Source of the DNA: Pomacea canaliculata | Lineage: Eukaryota; Mollusca; Gastropoda; Architaenioglossa; Ampullariidae | DNA length: 64,000 nt | Assembly (NCBI RefSeq): GCF_003073045.1 | Contig: NC_037600.1 | Span: 13,597,188 to 13,661,187, forward strand | Direction of reading: 5' to 3' | Part shown: positions 27,040 to 39,163 of the stretch, piece after piece | Layout: each line of letters opens with the position of its first letter | Numbering within the stretch: position 1 is the first letter of the stretch | Made by a program: the position numbers and the translations under genes | Notes under the pieces: model-generated | Told to the model about the DNA's origin: nothing | The model's database searches: none | What the model saw: only the letters and a program-made list of their open reading frames with translations

Positions 27040-27774
27040 CTGGTATAACTGCTACCATTTAAAAGATGAGAAGAAGAATTAAATGCAGCATTGTGAAATA
27101 CAGAATTGGGAAACATTTCCTGTCTGCCATTCCTGTATTAGATTTTCAAAGGAGGACAGAGTAGTCTAAATAGAAAATGTACTTTGCCCATTTACATTTA
27201 AAATTGACTGGTTTTCCCATTTTATTCTAACAGGTTTTATTGTGGCACAGGGAAATTGTTATAATCTGATTGTGTGAGCAGTGCATATTCTTGATTGAAA
27301 TAGATAATTCGATGGAATACAAATTTTCATTTCATTTTTCACAGAATTTTTCCCCGTTCTTATAATTTGCTTCAGAATATCATGCTGTAAATTAAAAATC
27401 CAATGATGTTCAAAGTCTGGTGTAACAAAGCATATGGGAAATAACTTTGACTCTAAGGTAGCAAGCAGTTTCTTCCCTTGCAATGGTTTCCAGGTATATT
27501 TATTGTTTCAAAGTCGACTTTGTTTTGTGGTTTGCTTTGTTTTTTGTGGAGGAGAAGGTGAATTCTTTTGTTTCATATGAACCTCAAGCAAGTGTCTTAA
27601 CTGTTATGCTTCTGGGCACCCCTTGTGGTCACTCAAAGCAAACTGCAAATCATCAGCAAACAGGGCATTGCATCTATTTTTAATGTATATTTTTTATAAT
27701 ATGTTCTGTAAAAAGTTTGTCTTAATCATTATGCCAATCATTTAGTCTTATGATGGGTAGCATCTTAAAATCAT

Positions 27775-27870
27775 GTGCAACACCTGTTGCAAGCGTTTTA
27801 ACCACTACACTACCAGGCGCCCGAAAATCACCTCAAGATGGAAGCACTTTCTAATAAAGCCCCACCCAGG
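27775..27870. repeat. SINE pieces in opposite orientations
   Basis: The left part reads on the minus strand as a tRNA-like head (GGGCGCCTGGTAGTGTAGTG). Directly abutting it on the plus strand is a SINE tail (GAAAATCACCTCAAGATGG) like the tail in 44781-44985 (GAAATCACCTCAAGGTGG). Either a rearranged pair of insertions or a hybrid element. Confidence 0.55.
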
Positions 27871-30800
27871 AATTGTTGTATTGCTCATTCATTCTACTTT
27901 TATCACCAAGTCATCTTTCCTAATCTCTGTAATCTCTTACACGTGAAACCAATGGGGGCAATTAATAGTTACATCTGTGGAGTCACTTCTTCTCTAAAGG
28001 TGTATCAACCCTTTGAATCTTTTATGTCAATATTATAAAGTTCAGTATATTCATCTTAATTGATGTTCAACTTTTCAATGTTGTGCTTTTTCTAGTTTAT
28101 AAAATGTATATTAATGCTCTTATTTTTGCATTATGGATAAAGCATTGTGTACATTCGTGCAAACGTATATGTGAGTGAAAGAGACGTAAACATGCATGCG
28201 TAGAAGATATTTTCTTACTTTCATATACATGTACTTGTATTTTGAATAACATTTAAAGTTTGACTATTTTTTTTTAAATTTTGGTCACTTGAAGAAGGAA
28301 AGGCACTTGCTAACTCCACTTATACACAGAACTAAAAGAACTTCCTAGGAAGAACACAACTGAAGGGTGTGGTTACATTGCATTTTTACTTTTTTTTTAT
28401 GTAGCAAAAATCTTACTGATGGTGTATTTTATATTGTTACTTCTTTTTCTCCAGTGAAGTTTATCCATGTACATCTTTTTTTATTTTTCACGTTTTTACT
28501 GTGAAATATTTTTGCGTATCATATAAGCATCCTATTATTTCTTGTTATCTTTTTACATTAAAGTTAACATTGGTGTGAGAGAGACTAATTGTTTTTCACA
28601 TTGACATGATATTGTGTGCGTGTGTGTTCGCGTGATTTACTAAAGCATATGAAGAAAAAAAATAGTGCCACTGATGAGTGCTTATAGGTAAAAAGCTACC
28701 CACAAAATCTCAAAAATTTCTTCTCTTTCTCCTGGCTCTCTAGCTGTTGTTAGAAGCTCACCATATGTGTATGCACGTGACCAGCATGCATTCGGAAAAC
28801 AAATATTTATTTTTCGTCTTCAGTGAAGCTTGTGTGCGTCCGTTTCGGTAGGTAATGTTTTATTAGAAAAATTTAGTGTAGCACCTGTGCTTGTGTTCGT
28901 ATAGTGTGAGCTAACCAAGACCAGCAAGTGTACTGTAGACGCCATCTTGGTAGTTGTGACCAAATTAAAAATGTTACCGCTTGGTCTCATGAATCATGAT
29001 AATTCTTACGTGTAGTTTTTAGAGGGACTTTTGGCATGTGTAAAAGAGCCAAGCATAAACATTTGATTGGCATGTTCATCGCATATTTTTAACACCTCGT
29101 CTACCAAATTTAACTGTTTCATTATAAACTAAAGTGTCTGTTGTAAATGAGACCTACACCATACCTCCGTGTGAAAGCTGCGCGATGAGAATTTAAAAAT
29201 ATTTGATCAGAACATGCAGAGTGAGGAGGAGAGAGAAAATGAGATGAGGAAACATTATTATCAGCATAAAAGTCGAGGAAAAAAGATAAAGTGGGAACGA
29301 TCGTCAGCAAACAGCCTACAGCGACCTTTCTCGTCGATCGGGCTAGTCACGTGGTGCTGCAAACTCGCCAGTCCCAGTGCTTCCATGGCAACACAAGGTC
29401 TGTATATACATCACAGACGTTGCGGAACACGCACGTGACCTGCTTTAGCCTTACATCACGGACGGATATTAATTCGTGCTTATGTTGTAATCTGAGGCGC
29501 ATGTTGCACGCGCACCCACGCAAGGAAACAACACACGTGCACGATGACTATTCCAACCATCCCATATTACACCTGTGTTATATATATATACACACACGTG
29601 TGTGTGTGCATGTAAGCAAATGTTGACTCACGATCGAAGAGGATCGAGGAGGGATATCGTTGGTCAACGTCGACGTCGGTACCCTAGTAGCATTTGGAGG
29701 AGAGGCCATATAGGACCCATGTGTGTCCCATATAGGACCCATATGAGCTATCTTATGACCATATGGGAAGCCTATATCGGCCCAACCGCCGAAAGCGCAA
29801 ACAGGTCCGACCGTGGGCTGAGATGGGCTTCCTATATGGGAAGCCCATGTGAACCTAGATACCTAGATTTCCAGCTATTATTGGTAATTTTAGGTATTTT
29901 GGCATATTCTGATTTACGTTGTTTTTTAAATCAGGATATGCCAAAATTCCTAGAAAAACCAATAATATCAAATGCATCAAAATACCCTATAAATGCCAAA
30001 CAAAATGTTACAAAAAACAAACATGATTTGTCGTTTTCTGATGTTTATTGAAATTGTTAATTAAAAAACTAATTTTAAATATGCAAAAATTGTACAGCTT
30101 TACTTGTCCTCCAATTCGTTCCCCACCCCAGAACTATTTACTGACTTTAACAGTCTGTGCTCAGGTGCCCTTTCCCTTCTGCCATTCTCTCAATCCCTAG
30201 CACCAGCTAACCAGCTAGAGATCTGCGTCTGCAGTTCTGCTTCAGTAGCTTGAGGGCAAGTTTTTCGTGCAGCATCTAAAAATAAAACAAATATAAGAAT
30301 ATGAACTCTGCGTAAAAATAATCACTTAATTGTAGGTCACTGACCCTAATATCCAGAACATAAGGTGAAATAAAGAAAGGTACAAGCAAATTATATAGAT
30401 ATGTAAAGTGGCACAAAAATTTTAAGTGCTATAAACAGAAAGGAACTACAAGTGGAACTGCATTTGAATTTCAGGTAGAATTTCTATAGGCAGGAGAACT
30501 CTGGAAATACTGATTTCAAAAACAATCCCAGTACATGGGAACTGTAAAGATGTCTATCAACTGTCATCTTAATTCATTTCTACACAAAAATTAACCAGCT
30601 GATTAAAGGACTAGACATTGCATAAACATATTGACTTTTACAGACAAATGAAATATTTTTCTCAATGACTCATGAAAACACAGAGTCAAATATTTAAATC
30701 CTTACCCTGAACTGTTTGTAAAAGAAAGGGTGGTTCGTGAGTCCCTTCTTTCCCTTCAGACCATGGAAGTTGTAAGACCTGGCTAATTTATTTGAAAATA

Positions 30801-31195
30801 GCAGAGACCGTTTGTCCCTGACGATATGCTTTAAAGTGAATCCCCCAGCATCGCCAAATGGCATTCCTGGAAACAGACAATAATAAACATACATCATTTT
30901 TTAAAATAAAACTTTCTGTGGGCAGTATCATGATACGTGTTATGAGAACTAGTATTATAAGACCAAAATATGGATGAAAACCATTAAGGAAGTTTCATAT
31001 TTATCTTTGTAACCAAGCTAAAGTGCTTACAGAAAATTTATTATCAGCTGTAATTCATGCCAGCATAACTATGCCTTTGTTACTTTTTAGTACTGCAGAC
31101 ATGTCATTTGTTCTATACAATAAAATGCTATGAAAACATTTAAAGGGAATAGCAAAAATACACTTGACTCCTCCTTCTAACAAATCAGAAGGTTC

Positions 31196-31479
31196 CCAGT
31201 CACTTAATCCCCAGACACTTAATCCCTGACGCTTCATCCTTAAAATGAAATTTTAACTATAAAAATTATGAAGCCGGCAAAAAAATTTAATTGAAATTCA
31301 AATAATTATCTTCATATAAACATCACAATAAGTTTTACAATTAAAATAAATATTGAAATACATTAATAATATTCAAATTATACTATTAACTTCAACATCA
31401 TTTGAACATCTACAACATTAGTTAAACTATTTTAAATGTAAAAGCGTCGGGGATTAAATGTCTGGGATTAAGTGACTGG
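31196..31479. mobile_element. 284-bp MITE with 36-37 bp terminal inverted repeats
   Basis: The left end CCAGTCACTTAATCCCCAGA continues to 31232. The right end (31444-31479), read on the other strand, matches it with one indel and two mismatches. Each arm contains the phrase CACTTAATCCC-like twice, 15-16 bases apart. The interior is AT-rich with no coding potential. No clear target duplication. It lies exactly between the two copies of the duplicated exon segment. Confidence 0.75.
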
Positions 31480-32033
31480 ACACCAATCAGAATAAGCAAA
31501 TTATAAAGATATGTAAAGTGGCATAAAAATTTTAAAGCGTTATAAACAGAACAAGTGGAGCTGCATTTGAATTTCAGTTAGAATTTCTATAGGCAGGAGA
31601 ACTCTATCCATAAACTGGCATCATAATCCTTTCTACACAGTATTAACCAGCTGATTAAAAGGACCAGACATTGCATAAACATGTGTACATATTTTAAAAT
31701 TTGCAATGTAATTCAACCACACTGAAATATTTTTTCTCAATGACTCATGAAAACACAAAGTCAAATATTTAAATCCTTACCCTGAACTGTTCTTAAAATA
31801 AAGGGGTGGTTCTTCAGTCCCTTCTTTCCCTTCAGGCCATTATAGTTGTAACACCGGGCTAATTCTGTTGAAAATAGCACAGACAGTATACCCCTGACTA
31901 CGAGCTTTAAGCTAAAGCCTCCCTCATCGCCAAATAGCATTCCTGGAAACAGACAAAAATAAACAAACATCCTTTTTTATAATAAAACTTGCTGTGGTCA
32001 GTATCATGATACATGTTATGAGAACTAGTATTA

Positions 32034-32144
32034 TAAGACCAAAATATGGATGAAAACCATTAAGGAAGTTTCATATTTTTCTTCGTATTCTAAGACCAAA
32101 ATATGGATGAAAACCATTAAGGAAGTTTCATATTTTTCTTCGTA
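32034..32144. repeat. 57-bp tandem duplication
   Basis: The stretch starting taagaccaaaatatggatga at 32034 is repeated immediately at 32091 with near identity, ending in 'tttttcttcgta'. The corresponding place in the other segment copy (near 30960-31015) has it only once, so this small duplication followed the large one. Confidence 0.9.
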
Positions 32145-33876
32145 ACCAAGCTAAAGTGGTTACAGAAAATTTATTATCAGCTGTAATTCATGCCACCATA
32201 ACAATGCTTTTGTTACTTTTTAGTACTGCAGACATTATACAATATAATGCTATGAAAACCTTTAAAGGGAATAGCACACAGACACTTGACTCCTAACAAA
32301 TCAGAATAGAGTACATACCAAGCGTGCACGTTTTCCTGGATCTGTCTTTAAATCCAACTTGAGACATTCTACACCTCTGAAGATTTTAAGGGAAACTGTA
32401 ACCCTTGTGTCAGATGTCAGCTCCTTTTCTTGGGTTTGGCACTCCATCTGCGCAAGCCTATTTTTCACGTCTTTCACGTCAGTTTTCATCTCTTCCAGAA
32501 GAGACAGTATATGCTGTACAGCTTTCTGTAGTTTATCTTGTTTACCTGGAACCAACAAATGCAATAGCAGAAAACATGTAAAATAGTGATCCTTATTTAT
32601 TTCAATTTTTTTCACTATGGCAAAAGAAGCCTGGGATTTTGCACTTCTAGTTATATTTCACAAAAACACTGTTCAAAAGTCTTGGCCGAGGGTAAGAACA
32701 AACAAAATGTTAAAATGATTATGAACAAAATGACTTCAAATTACCTTCCAAGGGGTTGGGGTCCCTGTGCTGGCAGGATGAACACCAGACAAGGGGCGCT
32801 GGAGGCGTGAAGGCAAAGGTGCTAATTAGATGTCACAAATCAAGACCAAAAGCACAGCATAAATTTCCCTTTAATATAATCACGTACTTTAGTCCCTTTC
32901 ACTCTTATAGGGCAAAATCACAACCAAAGTTACACTGTTTGTGCGTAATGACATGTTATAGTGTTCAAACAGTTCATAATTTTCTTCTGCACAAGAATTA
33001 ATTATGAATATTAGGAATCAAAAAATAAATTGCACTTACTTAATGACTTGTGCAGGAGAACTGGAAGCATAGAACATGAGGAATCTGGCTTTATAGCTCT
33101 AATTAATGAAGCTTGCATCTGGTTCAACAGATTGTGATGGCCAGTTGCACATCCTGTGACCACTTTCATCTTTAAATGCCAGCAGCCAGCTATCTAGAAT
33201 AACAGTAAAATAAATTATTGACCATCATACAGTCATTACCATTTGTTGTAGAGAAAATGTCATTAAAGTTAATTTGTCCGAATCGATACTTTTAACGCTA
33301 CTATACCAGTAAACAGAAGGAACTGTCGAAATTCTGTTGCTTTCGAATGGTAAAGTTCGTGACCTACACTTTCGTAATCGCAATTATTTGAGGAAATTCT
33401 GACAGCTCCGAATTCTCTGCATCGCTAACGGCTAAAGAATTATCAAATTGCAAGCTTTCAGAACTGTTGGGCCTGATTTCTACTTCTCTCTGGAAAACTT
33501 GTGCATTTATTGCGTAAATGTGTACTCTAATCTTTCGTCTCTTAGCGTAATATTCTGCACTGAACTTGGAACTAAAATCTCAATAACTATGCTAATTTAG
33601 AGTATATAAATTATACATACTGTTATTGAAGACTCCAACACATGTATCAGTATTGGAATTGACGGCGGAAGAAGCTTAATTATAATTCCTGTTGCGAAAA
33701 GTGTAGAACAAACTTTGCAAATGGCGCGCAGTTCCGATCACCTAGTACACCATTGGCTAAAAGTCACGTGCCATTATTAGGGTTATGGCCCTTGGTTGGT
33801 AAGAGTACTCTCGCCCGTCAATATAGGTAACCTATATCGGGCCGATATAAGCCGAGATTTCGATGCGCATAGGGTA

Positions 33877-35867
33877 GGAACAGGGTGTGGTCAAAAGTCA
33901 ACAGGAAAAAGGGAAACCTTTGGCAATTGTTCTGCAGACCCGCTCTCTATATATATCTGGATGTTGTAAACCTGCGGCACAAAAGCTCTTGCTGTCGAAA
34001 ACCATGTGACACACCCTGCATTGTCCCCCCGCCAGATGTTCGTGATAATCGTTGGGTTCTAAATCCAGCGTCACACGGTGCGAATGTAACTGAAGTTGCA
34101 TTAAACAGGCGATAAATAAAGTACACAAGTCTACCGACTGTTCGCAGGCAAAGTTGGATTTTTTGCCATTAAACTGTTACAGACAAAAATTATCACAAAA
34201 ACTTCTCACCGTAAGTAATTAAGGAGTGTTTCCGACAACTCGTTCAAATGAAAGTCATACAATGTAAACCTGGCTTTATGGGCCGGATGCTCTCTCAGCC
34301 AGGCTTAAAGTGATTATGTTTTGTTAACTCCATGCCAGAAACAGGATAGAACTCGGAACAGATTAGTTCTAAAGCGACATAGCTTCGACGGTTTGCTTTT
34401 GCACATGGCAGCAACCTTAATGTGACCTGCAGACGATTCAGTAATATATTCTTTTTTTTCAGTCACATTTTATCCGTCAAACGAGTTCACAAGAGATGAC
34501 AGAAAGCGATTTGTTCAGAAGCTGGTTGGATTTCCCGATGCCTTTGTGCCGGGCTGACATCTGTGACATCCTCTGAAGTATATCCTCGCCACGGTCGGGT
34601 GAGGTGTGTAAGAGAGACACACACATTTGTTTTTACGACACCACAATTAATATTGTGTGGTTTGTGTATGAGAGAGAGAGAAAAAAAGAAAGAAGGAGAG
34701 AGAGATTTACTGCTTCATTTTCAAGAAAGTCTTGCTGACCGCAAAACGAAGGCTGCAGTGTCGTCAATCACCGTCCTTGCTGGGGCACCTGCACTGTTTG
34801 GCCACAGGCATCAATCAGCATGCTGGTATTGTCACGACTGTTTAACGAGGATCTAGAGATTCGAAAACGCCACTGTCGTGCGCGCGCGTGATCGAGAGAC
34901 CTGCATTCGGTCTTGTGTCAAGTGTGACAGCAGACGACCGCGATAACAGCCATGGCTGCACATTCCATGTAGAACAGCGAATTATTCCACGGGTGAGCTA
35001 TCCTTCCATATTTTATTCTTTTTATGTTCTTTTTTATTTATTTATTTTGTTTGTTTGTTTTTGTTTTATTTTTTGTTTTTTTGTGTTGTTGTTTTTTTTT
35101 TTGGTCTTTCTGTTGTTGTTGTCTTTTTTTTTTTTTTTTTGTTTAATTGTTCCTTCCATCATTTTTTTCATTTTTCTTTCTCTATTTCTTTACTCTTGTC
35201 TTGTTTTCTTTTCCCCTTTCTCATAAATTGGCCACTTTCTTCTTTGGAGTCATTTTCTCTGCTTATAATTTAAAAAAAGAAACTTACCTGTCGTGAAGCG
35301 TTCGTCTGCTCTTATTTAGAATCCAAGTAAATCCAGTAAATTTATGGCATTTCCAGGAACGCGCCACAGAGCCACATTAGTTCTCCCGATAATAAATAAG
35401 TTGCTTACTGCATCCTACATTAATTGTAGGTGAGTACGCGGACATTTTGTGCCAGGTGCATGCTAACATTTTCTGCTTGTTCATTGTGTGTGTGAGAGAG
35501 ATAGAGAGAGAAGACCAGCTGTTACTTCTCGACGATTCGTTAGTAACACTACAATTACTCAACAGCTTGTCTGTATGAGATTACTTATGACGTGCGATTT
35601 AGCATGTATATATATACATTGCGTATATTCAATTTGCTAATTACTTGAAAAGTTTTACGTGTCTTCCCCACCCACTACAGATATGCAAATATAATCAAGG
35701 TGACTTCTTGTCTGCTTGAGAAGCGCTCAGCAATAAATATTGGAATGGCGGCAAGACCAATATAAACAATTGTGCAAAGAAACTCATTTCCTGTACCTAG
35801 GTGTGCCTTTGCGACTTATTGTTACCTCGCGTCATCAAGGTGGGCGCCACCGGTTACCTGCTGCGAG
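33877..35867. other. Non-coding stretch, partly CpG-rich
   Basis: Includes a GA-rich run near 34670-34705 and a long T-rich low-complexity tract at about 35010-35220. No exon with both splice sites and protein similarity was found. Confidence 0.5.
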
Positions 35868-36203
35868 ATGTCGAGCCAAGTGGCGGATGTCGAGGGCTCA
35901 TCGAGGGAACTGACGGACGTCAATGAAGGACGAGGTAGACTACTTTTGTAGCAGACTTGGGACAGTTTTAATTGAGTTTGGGTACAGTGCAGATGTGGAC
36001 GGTGGTTGCCGATGTTACAGTTGTCGTCTGTTGACCTTTAGGTAGAAAATCCTTGTGCCCAGTTCTGAAAATTTTCTTCTTTTTTCTCATCTCATTTCAC
36101 CCCATCCCCCATCCTCTATGTATTCTGACTGTGCCGTTTTTCATTTTTTTCTGTTAAAAAATATATTTATTCTACTCCTTCCTTTCTACACACTTTTCAC
36201 TAT

Positions 36204-36244
<41 letters not shown>

Positions 36245-36351
36245 TATTTATATTTATTTCACTGCGATTAACAAACGTCTGTGTCTGTATATTTTTGTTG
36301 CAGAGAAGAGCTCTGGACCCAGTCCTGAAACAGAGTCAGGAAAAGGTACTG
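35868..36351 (+). CDS. Orphan 5' coding exons, possible start of a SLC44A-type or other gene
   Basis: ATG at 35868 opens MSSQVADVEGSSRELTDVNE and ends at a donor (GACGAG|GTAGAC) at 35934, phase 1. A second open segment begins after ttgttgcag at 36304 and keeps phase 1 to a strong donor (ACTG|GTAAGA) at 36351, reading EKSSGPSPETESGKGTG. Without that splice the frame stops at 36417. Both exons are polar and unstructured. First exons of the neighbouring SLC44A gene 2 also end in phase 1 and encode polar N-termini, so these could feed SLC44A gene 3, but no joining exon is visible before the gap. An unrelated small gene is equally possible. Confidence 0.3.
36202..36244. repeat. (TTTA)n microsatellite
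   Basis: About ten tandem ATTT units with no interruption. Confidence 0.95.
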
Positions 36352-36419
36352 GTAAGACGAACACAAGCAACACCACTTGTGGCAAATACTTCAAGCAAAC
36401 ACTGATCTCGCACAGATAA

Positions 36420-39155
36420 ACTCAAAGAAATATTATTTTATAGAGGATTTAGATGATATTTTGCTCTGTGTGAATAAGTAGGATTTCACGAAGCTAGGGA
36501 TTGTGAAATGACGACTTTTCAACACAAATCTTCAGATCATGAAATGCGATCAAAATCATATAGATGACAATAGTTATTCGAGCCATCTTTTTTTCACAGA
36601 TGCCACACATTCAAAAGAGAAGAAAAACACAACTGTACGTGCTCATAATTAGAAATAACGACAATTTTAAACGATATAAGCTATTACAATTATTTCATTG
36701 GTTCTACCCGCCGCTATCCCCTACCCGACCCACCACCACCAACAACAACAACAACAACAACATCGCCACCACTCCAAGCTCACAATCTGTACTTTATAAC
36801 TCTTGACATATCTGAGAAACTATCACAAGTTGATATTGTGCATGTGTGAATAGTAATAATGTCCGGTTCGGTTTATCCCGGGCCTGGTTCACTGAGCTCA
36901 TTACGTCAGCTCTGACTACCTACGTGATTCAGCGTCTTTATTGTAACAGCTTTCCTACTGTCTACCTTGTGTGTAACTTGTGATACATTGCACCATGTTA
37001 ACATTTGATGCCGAGTAAAAATGCGAACTTTTTTTCATAGTACATATACATCCATATTCACATCGAGATGGAAGCAAAGTCCACCCGGCATATTAATCAC
37101 AAAATACGGGTTGTTATGTAGAATGGATTCTAGCATTTAGATGGATGAACATCTGGACGAGTTCTAGCTCTCGGTTGTCATTTTTTTTAGTTGAGTTTAG
37201 AACTTGCAAGCGTCACACACACACAAACTCGCTCTCTCACCAAACGCCCACTCACTAGTTCACACTTTTGTTTATTGTTTATTCATACACCCACTCACTC
37301 AAGCACACGCTCGCTTCTTGCAAAAAAATTGTCAAGGATTTCCGTTTGGCATGAATTGGTCACCGACTCTGACCGGCGTTAACTCTGCCGGTGAACAGTT
37401 TTTCGAGAAAATTTGTGTAGCCATGAAACTCACTGTCGTCGCATTTCGATGTGTGTCAGAGGGCAAAAGTCAACCTCACGATAATTTCCTTCCTCTGTTG
37501 ATGACCGAGGCATTTTGTTTACGACCGGCGCGAACCCAGACATTCTGTTTTTGCAGAGTTCATGCAAAGGGTTCATGCAATAGCAGTGTATCACAATTTT
37601 GTTTTCTTTTAACTGTATTGTGCGTGACTTCATGTGGAAAGCGCGGAGTTTATAGAGATGACAGCATGCATAAAATATCTGGGTTTATTGGAGACTGCAC
37701 TCAAAACAAGGTCAAGAAAAATTGCGACATGATTGTCCTCCAAAGAAGCCAGAAATAACCAGGCAATTAAATCTGAAATGTCCATGTAATAAACGATGTA
37801 TAGTCAGTCTAGAAGACCTCTGGCCCTACCAATGACGAATCCAAGACACATCTTGAGAATGAAAAAGTGGGCAACTGCATGGACCAGTTGTGACTCGACA
37901 GCTTTCGTCTCCCAAGAAAGGTTCTAGCCGAGGCGCCATTTGATGATGTTGTGTAGGATTCTGGTCCCTCGTTTCAAACCGACGCCACCCGTAAACTTTG
38001 CCAATTAGGTTGGCGAGCTTGGTGTTTATTTGTTATATATATGTTCAGATGGTAGCCACAAGATTTCTAACTTGTGTCGTCTGAACAACAGGTCTTAGAT
38101 GTAGGCTCTGCCGTGTTTTTTTTAAAATTATTATTATTATTATTCCTCAGGGCCTGAAAAATATTTATATGGCTATATTATTTTAAATAATAATAAAATT
38201 GACATGTATACTCATGTATTCAACAAGACGTGTCCATAAAAGACCTTTCATCGAAGTGTAGCAGGGTTCACATAGCTTGCACTTGTTTATAAGGCGTCTG
38301 GTTTCACAGCCTAGGTCAAGGAGTTTTATTCGTGCGTCTGTGTGTGTATATATATTTATTTGCACTCTTGCACTTATCATTCGCCAAGCTGACGACAGTT
38401 GATCATAGAGTGCAAGCCACGCAGTTAATTCAGGTTAACATTAGTTGTGCGCAGCCAGGCGTCGGAAAAAACCTGTGTACATGATGTACCCTCGTCTGCT
38501 CTCGGGGTTTATTTATCCTGAGGTTTTGCGTTTATGTGAGAGGATGGCCACCTACAAACCGCAAAGGTAGTGTGTGTTGAGGTGGGGATGGGAGACTGTC
38601 GGCAGAGTGTTCGTGGGTGAAAGGTCAGATTACAACCACCAATCATGTTCTAACTTGTTGGGTATAATAAGAAATACTGCAAGCGCTCGCGCGTACAGAC
38701 ATCTGCATATTGCGTTTAATACATTCTGATACGCATCAATAAGCATAAGTTTATGGGATGTCCGCCGGCAACACGTGTATGACTGCGTAAATGATGGGTC
38801 TGCCAGGCCTGACTGGTCTGATTGCTCATCTGTTTCCTAATTACTCTGTCCATCTTCTTGGATTTTGCCCTGTGTGCAAAATTTAGGTAGTTTTCCCGAA
38901 CTGATGCGAAAACAAAGTGGACAGCACATTGCTCCTCCGTCAAAACTCTCTTCTCTCCCCTTCCCTCAGTTTTTCTTCCAACACCGCAGATTTTCTCCCC
39001 TTCTTCCCACCCACCCGTCCTCTAGCCCAGTGACAACCAGGTGCAAAACTATTTATTTAATTATATTTTTTTAACCCGCCATCATAATCAAGGAAAGGCT
39101 TGTACCTGTCGGTCTCCAGTGGTGTCAAGTGGTAGGCTATAAATTGTACAGGTGT
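36420..39155. other. Non-coding stretch
   Basis: Contains a (CAA)n run at 36731-36761. A 184-codon open frame from 37204 lacks protein-like composition or splice support. Otherwise I see nothing I can name. Confidence 0.5.
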
Positions 39156-39163
39156 GATGAGGT

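Larger units (their letters stand above)
26368..29679. other. Downstream flank of SLC44A gene 2
   Basis: Probably starts with the long-isoform 3'UTR. Contains a LINE fragment and a SINE (listed separately). From about 28900 to 29560 it becomes more CpG-rich, but I find no convincing exon there. Confidence 0.5.
30382..32309. repeat. Tandem duplication of an ~810-bp exon-bearing segment
   Basis: Segment 30382-31193 and segment 31492-32309 share most of their sequence in the same order: gatatgtaaagtggca..., the DUF4806-like exon with both splice sites, then 'agtactaaaaagtaacaaa' and 'caaatcaga'. They are separated by the 284-bp MITE at 31196-31479. Copies differ at many sites, so the event is not recent. 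Confidence 0.85.
30190..33193 (-). pseudogene. Decayed DUF4806-like gene with a duplicated exon
   Basis: Exons on the minus strand: 33040-33193, 32745-32821, 32319-32545, then two alternative copies 31781-31942 and 30706-30866, then 30190-30275. The first encodes SWLLAFKDESGHRMCNWPS, as at the start of DUF4806-type proteins. The third encodes a coiled-coil stretch (ILSLLEEMKTDVKDVKNRLA). The duplicated exon encodes GGFSLKLVVRGILSVLFSTE followed by ARCYNYNGLKGKKG. The last encodes DAARKTCPQATEAELQTQIS and then SWLAGARD. Evidence of decay: an in-frame TAG in the first exon, a frame change inside exon three, a 1-base length difference between the two duplicate exons, and TGA after GARD with recognisable protein beyond it. 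Family function is unknown; DNA or chromatin binding is often assumed. A BEN-domain origin is the main alternative. Confidence 0.6.
29680..33876 (-). mobile_element. Candidate 4.2-kb TIR-bounded unit carrying a DUF4806-like gene
   Basis: The left end begins TACCCTAGTAGCATTTGGAG and the right end, read on the minus strand, begins TACCCTATGCGCATCGAAAT. Both continue into a GGC-ATAT-GG-CC stretch about 25 bases in, so the ends look like imperfect inverted repeats. Both outer 150-200 bases are rich in CCCATAT/CCTATAT-GGG motifs, whereas the interior is AT-rich. A TA dinucleotide at each end could be a target duplication or part of the repeat. The interior holds one spliced minus-strand gene and no recognisable transposase. 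Ends were matched by eye. It could instead be a host gene with chance similarity in its flanks. Confidence 0.4.

Noticed and set aside
30706-31942. BEN domain as the identity of the duplicated exon
   Set aside because: The LF..ELA...G..GKKG pattern fits BEN loosely, but the N-terminal W..-type exon, the FPLKSSEV stretch and the final DAARKTCPQ exon fit DUF4806 better; kept only as an alternative.
37204-37758. 184-codon open frame on the plus strand
   Set aside because: Starts in a CA-rich simple sequence, has no domain or composition typical of a protein, and no splice context.
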